Below, piece by piece: positions 1 through 5,194 of a DNA stretch of 5,246 bases. The DNA is from an uncultured Acetatifactor sp. (GTDB taxonomy: Bacteria; Bacillota; Clostridia; Lachnospirales; Lachnospiraceae), in the NCBI GenBank assembly GCA_910587755.1, contig CAJUNZ010000130.1:1-5246 (forward strand). Direction: 5' to 3'. The position numbers were made by a program, and so were the translations under genes. Position 1 is the first letter of the stretch; every line of letters starts with the position of its first letter. Under the pieces are notes generated by a model. That model saw nothing but the letters and a program-made list of their open reading frames with translations, was not told the DNA's origin and did no database searches.

Positions 1-310
1 CAAAGGGCTTGGGCAAATAGTCGTCCGCACCGGCGTCCAGCCCCCGGATGCGGTCGTCAATTTGAGTCTTTGCTGTGAGGAGTAGGATGGGCGTTTTGCA
101 TCCTTTTTTTCGCAGGGCGGCAAGAATATCTATGCCGTCTCGTCCGGGCATCATGATGTCAAGAATAATCCCGTCATAGCTGCCGGATACAGCGTAGTCA
201 TAAGCGTCCTTGCCATTGTACACGGCATCCACAAGATATTTGTGATAAGTCAGGATGTCCACCACAGCTTCGGAAAGCGGCCGTTCATCCTCGGCGTACA
301 GCAGTTTCAT
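1..310 (-). CDS. Response regulator, OmpR/PhoB type, N-terminal receiver domain (partial, C-terminus off the left edge)
   Basis: Translating the minus strand from the ATG at 310-308 gives 103 codons, open to the window edge, that form a nearly complete CheY-like receiver domain. Seen: acidic residues E7, D8 and E9 for Mg2+ binding; the phosphoacceptor D51 in LDIMMPGRDG; the switch Thr79 in LLLTAK; Lys101 in LPKPF. The family is phosphorylated by a partner histidine kinase and acts in the cytoplasm. The missing half would be expected to be a winged-helix DNA-binding domain, and a sensor kinase gene probably follows further left; neither is visible. The start is chosen because GGAGGAG lies just upstream (314-320). 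Two further in-frame ATGs at 346-344 and 340-338 lie at or next to the predicted transcription start and are less likely. The OmpR/PhoB assignment is inferred from receiver style; signal and targets are unknown. Confidence 0.93.
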   Translation of the reverse strand, partial: MKLLYAEDERPLSEAVVDILTYHKYLVDAVYNGKDAYDYAVSGSYDGIILDIMMPGRDGIDILAALRKKGCKTPILLLTAKTQIDDRIRGLDAGADDYLPKPF

Positions 311-347
311 AGGCTCCTCCTTTGGACAGGTCAGTTTCATTTTCATA

Positions 348-376
348 AGTATACCACACAAAGCTTTAGATGTCTT
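348..376 (-). promoter_or_regulatory. Sigma-70-type promoter for the response regulator gene
   Basis: Read on the minus strand: AAGACA (371-376, 4 of 6 to TTGACA), a 17-nt spacer, then TATACT (348-353, 5 of 6) preceded by TGG, which makes an extended -10. The predicted transcript starts near 341, giving a leader of about 30 nt with the GGAGGAG ribosome site at 314-320. This is pattern matching only. Confidence 0.6.
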
Positions 377-587
377 ATTGAAAACAGCCGGTGTGTGAAA
401 TATGTTTAGTTCTACTGATGGATCCAGCCGGAAATTCAAGCAGCATGCGGCCCGGTCAGACATATTTTTGCAGTGAAATGCGGATTGTGGTGGACTTTTT
501 GACAGAGGGGAAGTATTATGTAGCTATGGACCAGAAAACTCTGGTGGTACCAAACACCGGCAGTTTCACTGATCCCGGCTTCACAGC
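377..587. other. Intergenic stretch with one unrecognised short ORF
   Basis: This part of the divergent intergenic region holds no convincing gene. A 66-codon plus-strand ORF runs from a GTG at 391 (or an ATG at 418) to the TGA ending at 591. Its C-terminal part, around YYVAMDQKTLVVPNTGSF, reads like ordinary protein, so it could be the remnant of a longer gene. No Shine-Dalgarno sequence precedes either start, no promoter fits, and I do not recognise it. Its last codons overlap the -35 box of the next promoter. Confidence 0.25.
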
Positions 588-616
588 TTGAAGCAAAATG
601 TTTGGCATGATATAAT
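588..616 (+). promoter_or_regulatory. Extended -10 promoter upstream of the helicase gene
   Basis: TTGAAG (588-593, 4 of 6), a 17-nt spacer and a perfect TATAAT (611-616) preceded by TGA (608-610). This is the best promoter match in the window. Transcription would start near 623, leaving a leader of about 180-310 nt before the helicase start candidates. That leader contains the inverted-repeat element at 631-732. Confidence 0.65.
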
Positions 617-630
617 CATTCCGACAGATC

Positions 631-732
631 TATACTGCAGGCCGCCAGGATTTACAGTGGTGTACTCGTGAAAGCACCTGGCTGGCGGTCTGCAGTCCAG
701 TTGTACTGCATATTTAACCGGTGTGCAGTATA
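631..732. repeat. 102-bp element with terminal inverted repeats and internal hairpins (MITE-like or structured leader)
   Basis: The ends are exact 9-bp inverted repeats, TATACTGCA (631-639) and TGCAGTATA (724-732). Similarity continues inward to about 12 of 15 positions. Inside, 634-648 pairs with 682-696 as a 15-bp stem with one G-U pair, and 704-710 pairs with 724-730 (TACTGCA/TGCAGTA). The outer TA on each side could be a TA target duplication, as made by IS630/mariner-type transposases, but it could also just be part of the repeat. There is no ORF and no U-tract, so it is neither an autonomous element nor an intrinsic terminator. It lies inside the predicted helicase mRNA leader. Confidence 0.55.
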
Positions 733-776
733 AATTGAGGAAAAGCCGGAAGAGTATAAAAACAGAAGAGTCTTGG

Positions 777-909
777 AAGCTGGAAGAACATGAAGCCGGA
801 AGTGCTTGGGAAGTCAGAAGAACATGAAAAGTCAGAAGAACATGGAAAGTCGCAAGGACCTGAAAAGTCTGAAAAGCCAGTTGAACACGGAAAGCCGGAA
901 AAAGCAGAG
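777..909 (+). repeat. Degenerate 18-nt tandem repeat crossing the helicase start region
   Basis: Purine-rich units begin with AAG(T/C)C. They lie at 777-792 (16 nt), 793-810, 811-828, 829-846, 847-864, 865-873 (a 9-nt half unit), 874-891 and 892-909. The best pair, 811-828 and 829-846, differs at one base in 18 (AAGTCAGAAGAACATGAA versus a GA ending). From 811 onward every unit is a multiple of three, so the frame is kept. In the helicase frame it encodes six-residue units such as SQKNMK, SQKNME and SRKDLK. Confidence 0.8.
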
Positions 910-3427
910 AACGGAAAAATCCGGGGATGCTGTGTCTGGGGAAGTGCGTATCTCCGTGCGCAACCTGGTGGAATTTATCCTGCGTCATGGGGATATAGAC
1001 AGCCGTCACAGGGTTTCGCCGGAAAATGCCATGCTGGAGGGCGGCAGAATCCACAGAAAAATCCAGCGCAGGATGGGAGCGGAGTATCAGGCGGAGGTTC
1101 CGCTGAAGCTCACTCTGCCCGCGGGGGCATACCACCTGACTGTGGAGGGCCGGGCGGATGGCATCATACATCGGGAGGGCCGGGTGATCATTGACGAGAT
1201 CAAGGGCACTTACCGGGATGTGAACAGAATGAGGGAGCCCCTGCCCCTGCATATGGCTCAGGCTAAGTGCTATGCCTACATATACGGCCTTCAGGAGGGG
1301 CTGGGGGAAGTGGAGGTACGGCTTACCTACTGCAGTCTGCCCTCAGAGGAAATCCGGTATTTTGAAGAAAAATTTCTCTTTGGACAGCTGCAGGAGTGGT
1401 TTGAGGGGCTGATTAACGCCTATAGAAAGTGGTCGGACTATTCCTGGGAGTGGCATGGTATCAGACAGGCTTCCATTCAGGGGCTGGAATTTCCATTCCC
1501 TTACCGCCAGGGACAAAGGGAGCTGGCGGTGAATGTGTACAGGACCATTTATCATAGGAAGAAACTCTTTCTGGAGGCTCCCACCGGAGCGGGAAAAACC
1601 ATTACCACCATCTATCCTGCTGTCCAGGCTGTGGGGAAGGGTATGGGGGATAAGCTGTTCTACCTGACGGCCAAGACCATAACCCGCGCTGTGGCGGAGG
1701 AGGCCCTGCATTCTCTCCGAAGAAAAGGGCTGCGCATGAAAAGTGTGGTGCTGACAGCGAAGGAAAAGATCTGTTTTATGGAGGAGGCGGACTGCAGTCC
1801 GGAAAACTGCCCCTATGCCAAAGGCCATTATGACCGTATCAATGACGCTGTGTTTGATCTGCTGACTACCCAGGAGAGTTTTGACAGGGAAAGAATTGAG
1901 GAGTATGCCCGCAGACACCAGGTCTGTCCTTTTGAGATGTGTCTGGACGTGAGCCTGTATGCGGATGCGGTTATCTGTGATTACAATTACCTATTTGACC
2001 CTCATGTGTATCTAAAGAGGTTCTTTGGAGATTCTGTAAAAGGAGATTATCTTTTTCTCATTGACGAAGCCCACAATCTACTGGAGCGCGGCAGGGAAAT
2101 GTACAGCGCGGTTCTGTGGGTGGAAGATTTTGTGACACTTATGTCAGAAATAAAAGAGACAAATGTGTCAGGAAGTAAGAGAACGCAGAAAAGCCCGAGA
2201 AAACCGGCTATGGACGGACAGATCACATTGGAAATGACACAGGAGTTGACATGTGAGTCATTTATAAAATCGACACAAGTGTCAGAAAAAGGCGCTCGGG
2301 AGGAGGAGAAACTGCCCCGTTTACTGGAAAGGTGCTGTCGGGAACTGTCCGCCCTGGAGCATGTCAGAGGACAGGACATTCTGGTGCAAGATATTGATGT
2401 ATTTGTGCAGGCCCTTATGGGGCTCCATGCAGTTATGGAAGACTGTCTCTCAGAGCAGGATGAGCATAAGATACCTTTCCGTGACCGTCTGCTGGACTTT
2501 TATTTTGAAGTCAGCCACTTTCTGGAGATATACGAACTTCTGGACAATGGCTACGTGAAGTACACGCATCTGGGGGAGGACGGGAGGCTTATGCTGAAAC
2601 TGTTCTGTGTCAATCCCCGGGAAAACCTGAAGACCTGCCTCCTTCGGGGGCGCAGCAGCATTCTGTTTTCCGCCACTTTTCTGCCCATTCAGTATTACAA
2701 GAAGCTGCTGGGCGGGGAGGAGGAGGACTATGAGGTATATGCCCAGTCCGTTTTCTCCACTGACAGGCGGGGGCTGTTTGTGGCTGGAGACGTGACCAGC
2801 AGGTATGCCAGGCGCTCCCAGGAGGAGTATGGGAAGATGGCCCGCTACATTGAGGAGATTGTAAAGAACCGTCCCGGCAATTATATGGTGTTCTGTCCCT
2901 CCCATGCCTTTTTGCGGGTGCTTCATGAGAAGTATGTGGAGAATTATTCCGGGGAGGGAAGGGAGTGCCTTGTGCAGGGAGAGTCCATGAACGAGGCGGA
3001 GAGGGAAGCGTTCCTGGCCAGGTTTCAGGGGGGAGGGGAGGGCGTGCTGATTGGCTTCTGTGTGCTTGGGGGGATTTTCGGGGAGGGCATAGACCTTAAA
3101 AATGACAGTCTCATAGGTGTTATCGTGGCGGGGACCGGCCTGCCCATGGTCTGCGGCGAGAGGGAGATTCTGCGGGAGCATTTTGCCGGGGAAGGGGAGG
3201 ACGGTTTCGACTATGCATACCGTTATCCCGGCATGAACAAGGTACTGCAGGCGGCGGGGCGCGTAATCCGCACTATTGAAGATGTTGGAGTGATTGTTTT
3301 GCTGGATGACAGGTTTCTACAGCCTGCATACCGCAGACTTTTTCCCCGGGAATGGGAAAACTACGATATTGTAACGGTTAATTCTGTGGCAGAGAGGGTG
3401 AAATATTTCTGGAGGCAGTGGACCTGA
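806..3427 (+). CDS. PD-(D/E)XK nuclease fused to a DinG/XPD-type Fe-S ATP-dependent DNA helicase
   Basis: Up to 873 residues (numbered from TTG 806), cytoplasmic. Residues about 48-200 look like a RecB/Cas4-type nuclease: H83, D118 in GRADGII, E131-x-K133 in IIDEIKG, and Q152-x3-Y156. The helicase follows: FPYRQGQ (231-237), Walker A APTGAGKT (258-265, K264), cysteines C323, C330, C335 and C374 (extra C379) as likely 4Fe-4S ligands, DEAH (420-423), FSATF (621-625), GEGID (759-763) and QAAGRVIR (815-822). XPD/DinG helicases unwind DNA 5' to 3' with ATP; the nuclease could cut the displaced strand. A repair or recombination role is inferred. All motifs look intact, so it should be active. The start is uncertain: a stop at 791-793 limits the frame; candidates are TTG 806, ATG 824 (GGGAAG about 10 nt upstream), ATG 842, GTG 932 (GGGGA upstream) and GTG 944. 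Conserved sequence begins only near ISVRNLVEFIL (residue 49), so a late start is possible. No terminator follows. Confidence 0.9.
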   Translation: MGSQKNMKSQKNMESRKDLKSLKSQLNTESRKKQRTEKSGDAVSGEVRISVRNLVEFILRHGDIDSRHRVSPENAMLEGGRIHRKIQRRMGAEYQAEVPLKLTLPAGAYHLTVEGRADGIIHREGRVIIDEIKGTYRDVNRMREPLPLHMAQAKCYAYIYGLQEGLGEVEVRLTYCSLPSEEIRYFEEKFLFGQLQEWFEGLINAYRKWSDYSWEWHGIRQASIQGLEFPFPYRQGQRELAVNVYRTIYHRKKLFLEAPTGAGKTITTIYPAVQAVGKGMGDKLFYLTAKTITRAVAEEALHSLRRKGLRMKSVVLTAKEKICFMEEADCSPENCPYAKGHYDRINDAVFDLLTTQESFDRERIEEYARRHQVCPFEMCLDVSLYADAVICDYNYLFDPHVYLKRFFGDSVKGDYLFLIDEAHNLLERGREMYSAVLWVEDFVTLMSEIKETNVSGSKRTQKSPRKPAMDGQITLEMTQELTCESFIKSTQVSEKGAREEEKLPRLLERCCRELSALEHVRGQDILVQDIDVFVQALMGLHAVMEDCLSEQDEHKIPFRDRLLDFYFEVSHFLEIYELLDNGYVKYTHLGEDGRLMLKLFCVNPRENLKTCLLRGRSSILFSATFLPIQYYKKLLGGEEEDYEVYAQSVFSTDRRGLFVAGDVTSRYARRSQEEYGKMARYIEEIVKNRPGNYMVFCPSHAFLRVLHEKYVENYSGEGRECLVQGESMNEAEREAFLARFQGGGEGVLIGFCVLGGIFGEGIDLKNDSLIGVIVAGTGLPMVCGEREILREHFAGEGEDGFDYAYRYPGMNKVLQAAGRVIRTIEDVGVIVLLDDRFLQPAYRRLFPREWENYDIVTVNSVAERVKYFWRQWT
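2133..2283 (+). repeat. Run of short GACA/TGTC palindromes inside the helicase gene
   Basis: Four related inverted repeats: TGACA-n4-TGTCA (2133-2146), GACA-n4-TGTC (2158-2169), AATGAC...GTCATT (2233-2262, with a nested TGAC...GTCA) and GACAC-AA-GTGTC (2272-2283). Three are followed by similar bases (AGAAA or AGGAA). All lie in the same reading phase, so three encode Thr-x-(Met/Val)-Ser-(Glu/Gly): TLMSE, TNVSG and TQVSE. The encoded segment, residues about 444-496, is polar and low complexity and lies between the DEAH box and motif III, where XPD-family proteins carry the arch domain. From recalled relatives this stretch seems extra, which suggests in-frame insertion of repeat DNA. Confidence 0.6.
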
Positions 3428-3470
3428 ACGGGAAAAAAATAAATTTCGTTCTAAATCAAGCAGGAAAAAG

Positions 3471-3499
3471 TGGAAATGACATGCAAAATATGCTAAAAT
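3471..3499 (+). promoter_or_regulatory. Probable promoter for the GH13 gene
   Basis: TGGAAA (3471-3476, 4 of 6), a 17-nt spacer and TAAAAT (3494-3499, 5 of 6) preceded by TGC, an extended -10. Transcription would start near 3506, giving a leader of about 195 nt that carries the DnaA-box/GGAT array and the inverted repeat at 3624-3671. The -10 overlaps the first copy of a 13-bp direct repeat. Confidence 0.5.
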
Positions 3500-3598
3500 G
3501 ACAGTTGTGTAAATGTGGATAAGTCGGTGGATTTTGTGGATTTTTTGAGGATTCTCTGGGGATTGCCTGGGGATAGCATCCACAAAAAATGACAGTTG
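3495..3598 (+). repeat. 13-bp direct repeat pair AAAATGACAGTTG
   Basis: Exact copies lie at 3495-3507 and 3586-3598, 91 bp apart. The first covers the end of the promoter -10 and the predicted start site. Each copy is followed 6-7 nt later by a perfect DnaA-box sequence (3514-3522 reversed, 3606-3614 forward), so the region looks like two related modules. The repeat itself is not palindromic. Confidence 0.7.
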
Positions 3599-3614
3599 AA
3601 TCAAGTTATCCACA
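3514..3614. promoter_or_regulatory. DnaA-box cluster with phased GGAT array (function unproven)
   Basis: Perfect TTATCCACA sequences occur at 3514-3522 (minus) and 3606-3614 (plus). Seven-of-nine matches lie at 3535-3543 (minus, AAATCCACA) and 3576-3584 (plus, GCATCCACA). The order is two minus then two plus, nearly symmetric. Between them G(T/A/G)GGAT motifs start at 3515, 3527, 3536, 3547, 3558 and 3569, the last four 11 bp apart. The perfect boxes are also a 9-bp inverted repeat, and 3532-3541 pairs exactly with 3578-3587 (10 bp), so an RNA made here could fold into a nested hairpin. DnaA binding is inferred from consensus only; no replication gene is near. Confidence 0.5.
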
Positions 3615-3623
3615 AAGGAGCGG

Positions 3624-3671
3624 TTTTCAGGCCAATTTTCGTACTGATTTGGTCAATAAGCGGCCTGAAAA
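3624..3671. repeat. 10-bp inverted repeat just upstream of the GH13 ribosome site
   Basis: TTTTCAGGCC (3624-3633) and GGCCTGAAAA (3662-3671) are exact reverse complements separated by 28 nt. The right arm ends 15 nt before the ribosome site at 3687-3692. It could be a repressor operator or a leader hairpin affecting translation. There is no U-run, so it is not an intrinsic terminator. Confidence 0.6.
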
Positions 3672-3686
3672 TGTGTATAAGTATAT

Positions 3687-3692
3687 AGGAGG
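3687..3692 (+). promoter_or_regulatory. Ribosome binding site AGGAGG that sets the GH13 start
   Basis: A perfect AGGAGG lies 7 nt before the ATG at 3700. This decides against the longer reading from ATG 3589, which has no ribosome site and would add 37 residues unlike any glycosidase N-terminus. Confidence 0.9.
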
Positions 3693-3699
3693 AAAGATT

Positions 3700-5013
3700 A
3701 TGTGGGCAAATGAGAGTGTGTTTTACCAGATTTATCCACTGGGGTTCTGCGGGGCTCCTTTTGATAATGACGGGGTGCTGGAGCACCGGATCCTGAAAGT
3801 TCTGGACTGGATTCCCCATATCAGGAAGCTTGGGGCGGATGCGGTGTACTTTTCGCCGCTCTTTGAGTCAGATACTCATGGATATAATACAAGAGACTAT
3901 AGAAAAGTAGACGTACGCTTGGGGACTAATGAAGATTTTAAGGAAGTATGCCAGGCTTTACACGACAATGGAATCAAGGTAGTACTGGACGGAGTATTCA
4001 ACCATGTGGGCAGGGGATTTGGTCCTTTTATGGATGTGCTCCGCAACAGAGAGCAGTCTCCCTATGTGGGATGGTTCCAGCGCATTGCCTTTGACGGCAA
4101 TTCTTGCTACAATGACGGCCTGTGGTATGAGGGCTGGGAGGGGAATTATGATCTGGTCAAGCTGAACCTGCACAATGAAGATGTGGTGAATTACCTGCTG
4201 GAGAGCGTGAAGAGCTGGGTGGAGGAGTTTGACATAGACGGACTGCGCCTGGATGTGGCATACTGCCTGGATGAAGGGTTCCTGCGCAGGCTTCGGGGCT
4301 ATACAAACGGGCTGAAGGAAGACTTTTTCCTGGTAGGCGAGATGCTTCATGGAGACTATAACAGAGTGATGAATGACGGTATGCTTCACTCCGCCACCAA
4401 TTATGAGTGCTATAAGGGGCTTCACAGCAGCTTTAACAGCATGAACATGTTTGAGATTGTCCATTCCCTTTTGCGGCAGTTCGGGCCGGAGAACTGGACT
4501 CTATACAAGGGCAAACATCTTCTGAGCTTTGTGGACAACCATGACGTGAGCAGGGTGGCAAGTATCCTGAACAATGAAAAACATCTCCCCCTGATCTATG
4601 CCATGGCCTTTGGCATGCCCGGCATTCCCTGCGTGTACTATGGCAGTGAATGGGGAGCCAAGGCGCTGAAGTCCCAGGGGGATCCGGCTCTGCGGCAGAG
4701 CTTTGAGGAGCCCCAGTGGACGGAGCTCTCAGAGTGGATCAGCGCTCTCAGCGCCGCCAAGAAGCAGTCGGAGGCCCTTAACTATGGCGCGTTTCGTTCG
4801 GTGCTTCTGACCAACAGGCAGTGCATCTTTGAGAGACGGGCGGAGCACGAGAGGGTTCTGGTGGCAATCAATGCGGACGAGAATGACTTTACAGCCCACT
4901 TTGACGCCGGGTGCGGCAGGGCGGTGGATCTGATCAGCGGCAAGGAGCATGATTTCGGCGGAGGAAGCGTGCTGCCTGCTTACAGCGCATATTATTGGAA
5001 GATGGAGAGATAG
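3700..5013 (+). CDS. GH13 alpha-amylase family glycoside hydrolase (neopullulanase/cyclomaltodextrinase-like)
   Basis: A 437-residue protein starting MWANESVFYQIYPLGF, with no signal peptide or membrane segment, so cytoplasmic. It opens directly into the (beta/alpha)8 barrel. Conserved GH13 regions: region I DGVFNH (97-102), region II GLRLDVAY with nucleophile D185 and R183, region III GEMLHG with acid/base E214, and region IV FVDNHD with H281 and D282. Region V reads LVKLN (around 152-156), closer to the MPKLN of neopullulanase-type enzymes than to the QPDLN of oligo-1,6-glucosidases. A short C-terminal beta domain follows from about residue 355. It lacks the N-terminal CBM34-type domain of classical neopullulanases. 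The likely role is hydrolysis of imported maltodextrins or alpha-glucan oligosaccharides; exact bond specificity cannot be read from sequence. It probably has its own promoter (3471-3499) and ends at the terminator at 5054. No transporter or regulator of maltodextrin use is adjacent. Confidence 0.95.
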   Translation: MWANESVFYQIYPLGFCGAPFDNDGVLEHRILKVLDWIPHIRKLGADAVYFSPLFESDTHGYNTRDYRKVDVRLGTNEDFKEVCQALHDNGIKVVLDGVFNHVGRGFGPFMDVLRNREQSPYVGWFQRIAFDGNSCYNDGLWYEGWEGNYDLVKLNLHNEDVVNYLLESVKSWVEEFDIDGLRLDVAYCLDEGFLRRLRGYTNGLKEDFFLVGEMLHGDYNRVMNDGMLHSATNYECYKGLHSSFNSMNMFEIVHSLLRQFGPENWTLYKGKHLLSFVDNHDVSRVASILNNEKHLPLIYAMAFGMPGIPCVYYGSEWGAKALKSQGDPALRQSFEEPQWTELSEWISALSAAKKQSEALNYGAFRSVLLTNRQCIFERRAEHERVLVAINADENDFTAHFDAGCGRAVDLISGKEHDFGGGSVLPAYSAYYWKMER

Positions 5014-5053
5014 AGAAGTAAAAAAGCGAAATAAGAGCCGTTAAAGGCGAAAG

Positions 5054-5097
5054 AGACAGCCCCTGCCGGAATGCGTTCCGTGGGGGCTGTCTTTTTT
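5054..5097 (+). terminator. Intrinsic terminator after the GH13 gene
   Basis: AGACAGCCCC (5054-5063) pairs exactly with GGGGCTGTCT (5083-5092). An inner CGGAA/TTCCG stem (5067-5071 with 5076-5080) closes a TGCG loop, and a run of six T ends at 5097. It is strong and plus-strand oriented, 40 nt after the stop codon. Its T-run is also the start of the first downstream tandem repeat. Confidence 0.93.
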
Positions 5098-5194
5098 GAA
5101 AAGGCATGATCTGTGGCAGTGTAAACTTTTTGAAAAGACATGATCTGTGACAGTGTAAACTTTTTGAAAAGGCATGATCTGTGGCAAATGTAAA
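5091..5194. repeat. Three tandem 34-35 bp repeats
   Basis: Units lie at 5091-5125, 5126-5159 and 5160-5194. Each begins with C, a T-run and GAAAAG, continues (G/A)CATGATCTGTG(G/A)CA and ends TGTAAA. Unit 2 differs from unit 1 at two G-to-A positions plus one T in the run; unit 3 has a small change before TGTAAA. There are no spacers, so this is a minisatellite, not CRISPR. Each unit holds near-palindromes (CTTTTTGAAAAG and CTGTGACAG-like) and a weak promoter-like TTGAAA...TGTAAA pair 18-19 nt apart. Confidence 0.88.

Noticed and set aside
499..526. Promoter with a perfect TTGACA at 499-504
   Set aside because: No acceptable -10 box lies 16-18 nt downstream; the nearest AT-rich hexamers are too close.
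634..696. Intrinsic terminator in the helicase leader
   Set aside because: The stem has a 33-nt loop and is not followed by a T-run.
790..1194. 134-codon plus-strand ORF starting at ATG 790
   Set aside because: It is the tandem repeat read in another frame, followed by a shadow of the conserved nuclease domain. Beyond the repeat it has no protein-like features.
581..1252. 223-codon minus-strand ORF
   Set aside because: It lies opposite the repeat and the conserved nuclease domain. Its repeated LLTFHVLL-like stretch is just the complement of the 18-nt repeat.
2450..3181. 243-codon minus-strand ORF
   Set aside because: It lies fully antisense to conserved helicase motifs and shows no recognisable domain; long antisense ORFs are expected in such codon usage.
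3589..3699. 37-residue N-terminal extension of the GH13 protein from ATG 3589
   Set aside because: No ribosome site precedes 3589, and the extension would translate the DnaA box and the inverted repeat. AGGAGG sits at the right distance from ATG 3700.
3428..3699. Chromosomal or plasmid replication origin
   Set aside because: DnaA boxes are present, but there is no dnaA, dnaN or rep gene and no clear AT-rich unwinding region, so only a DnaA-site cluster is claimed.
5091..5194. CRISPR array
   Set aside because: The 34-35 bp units are directly adjacent with no unique spacers and no cas genes.
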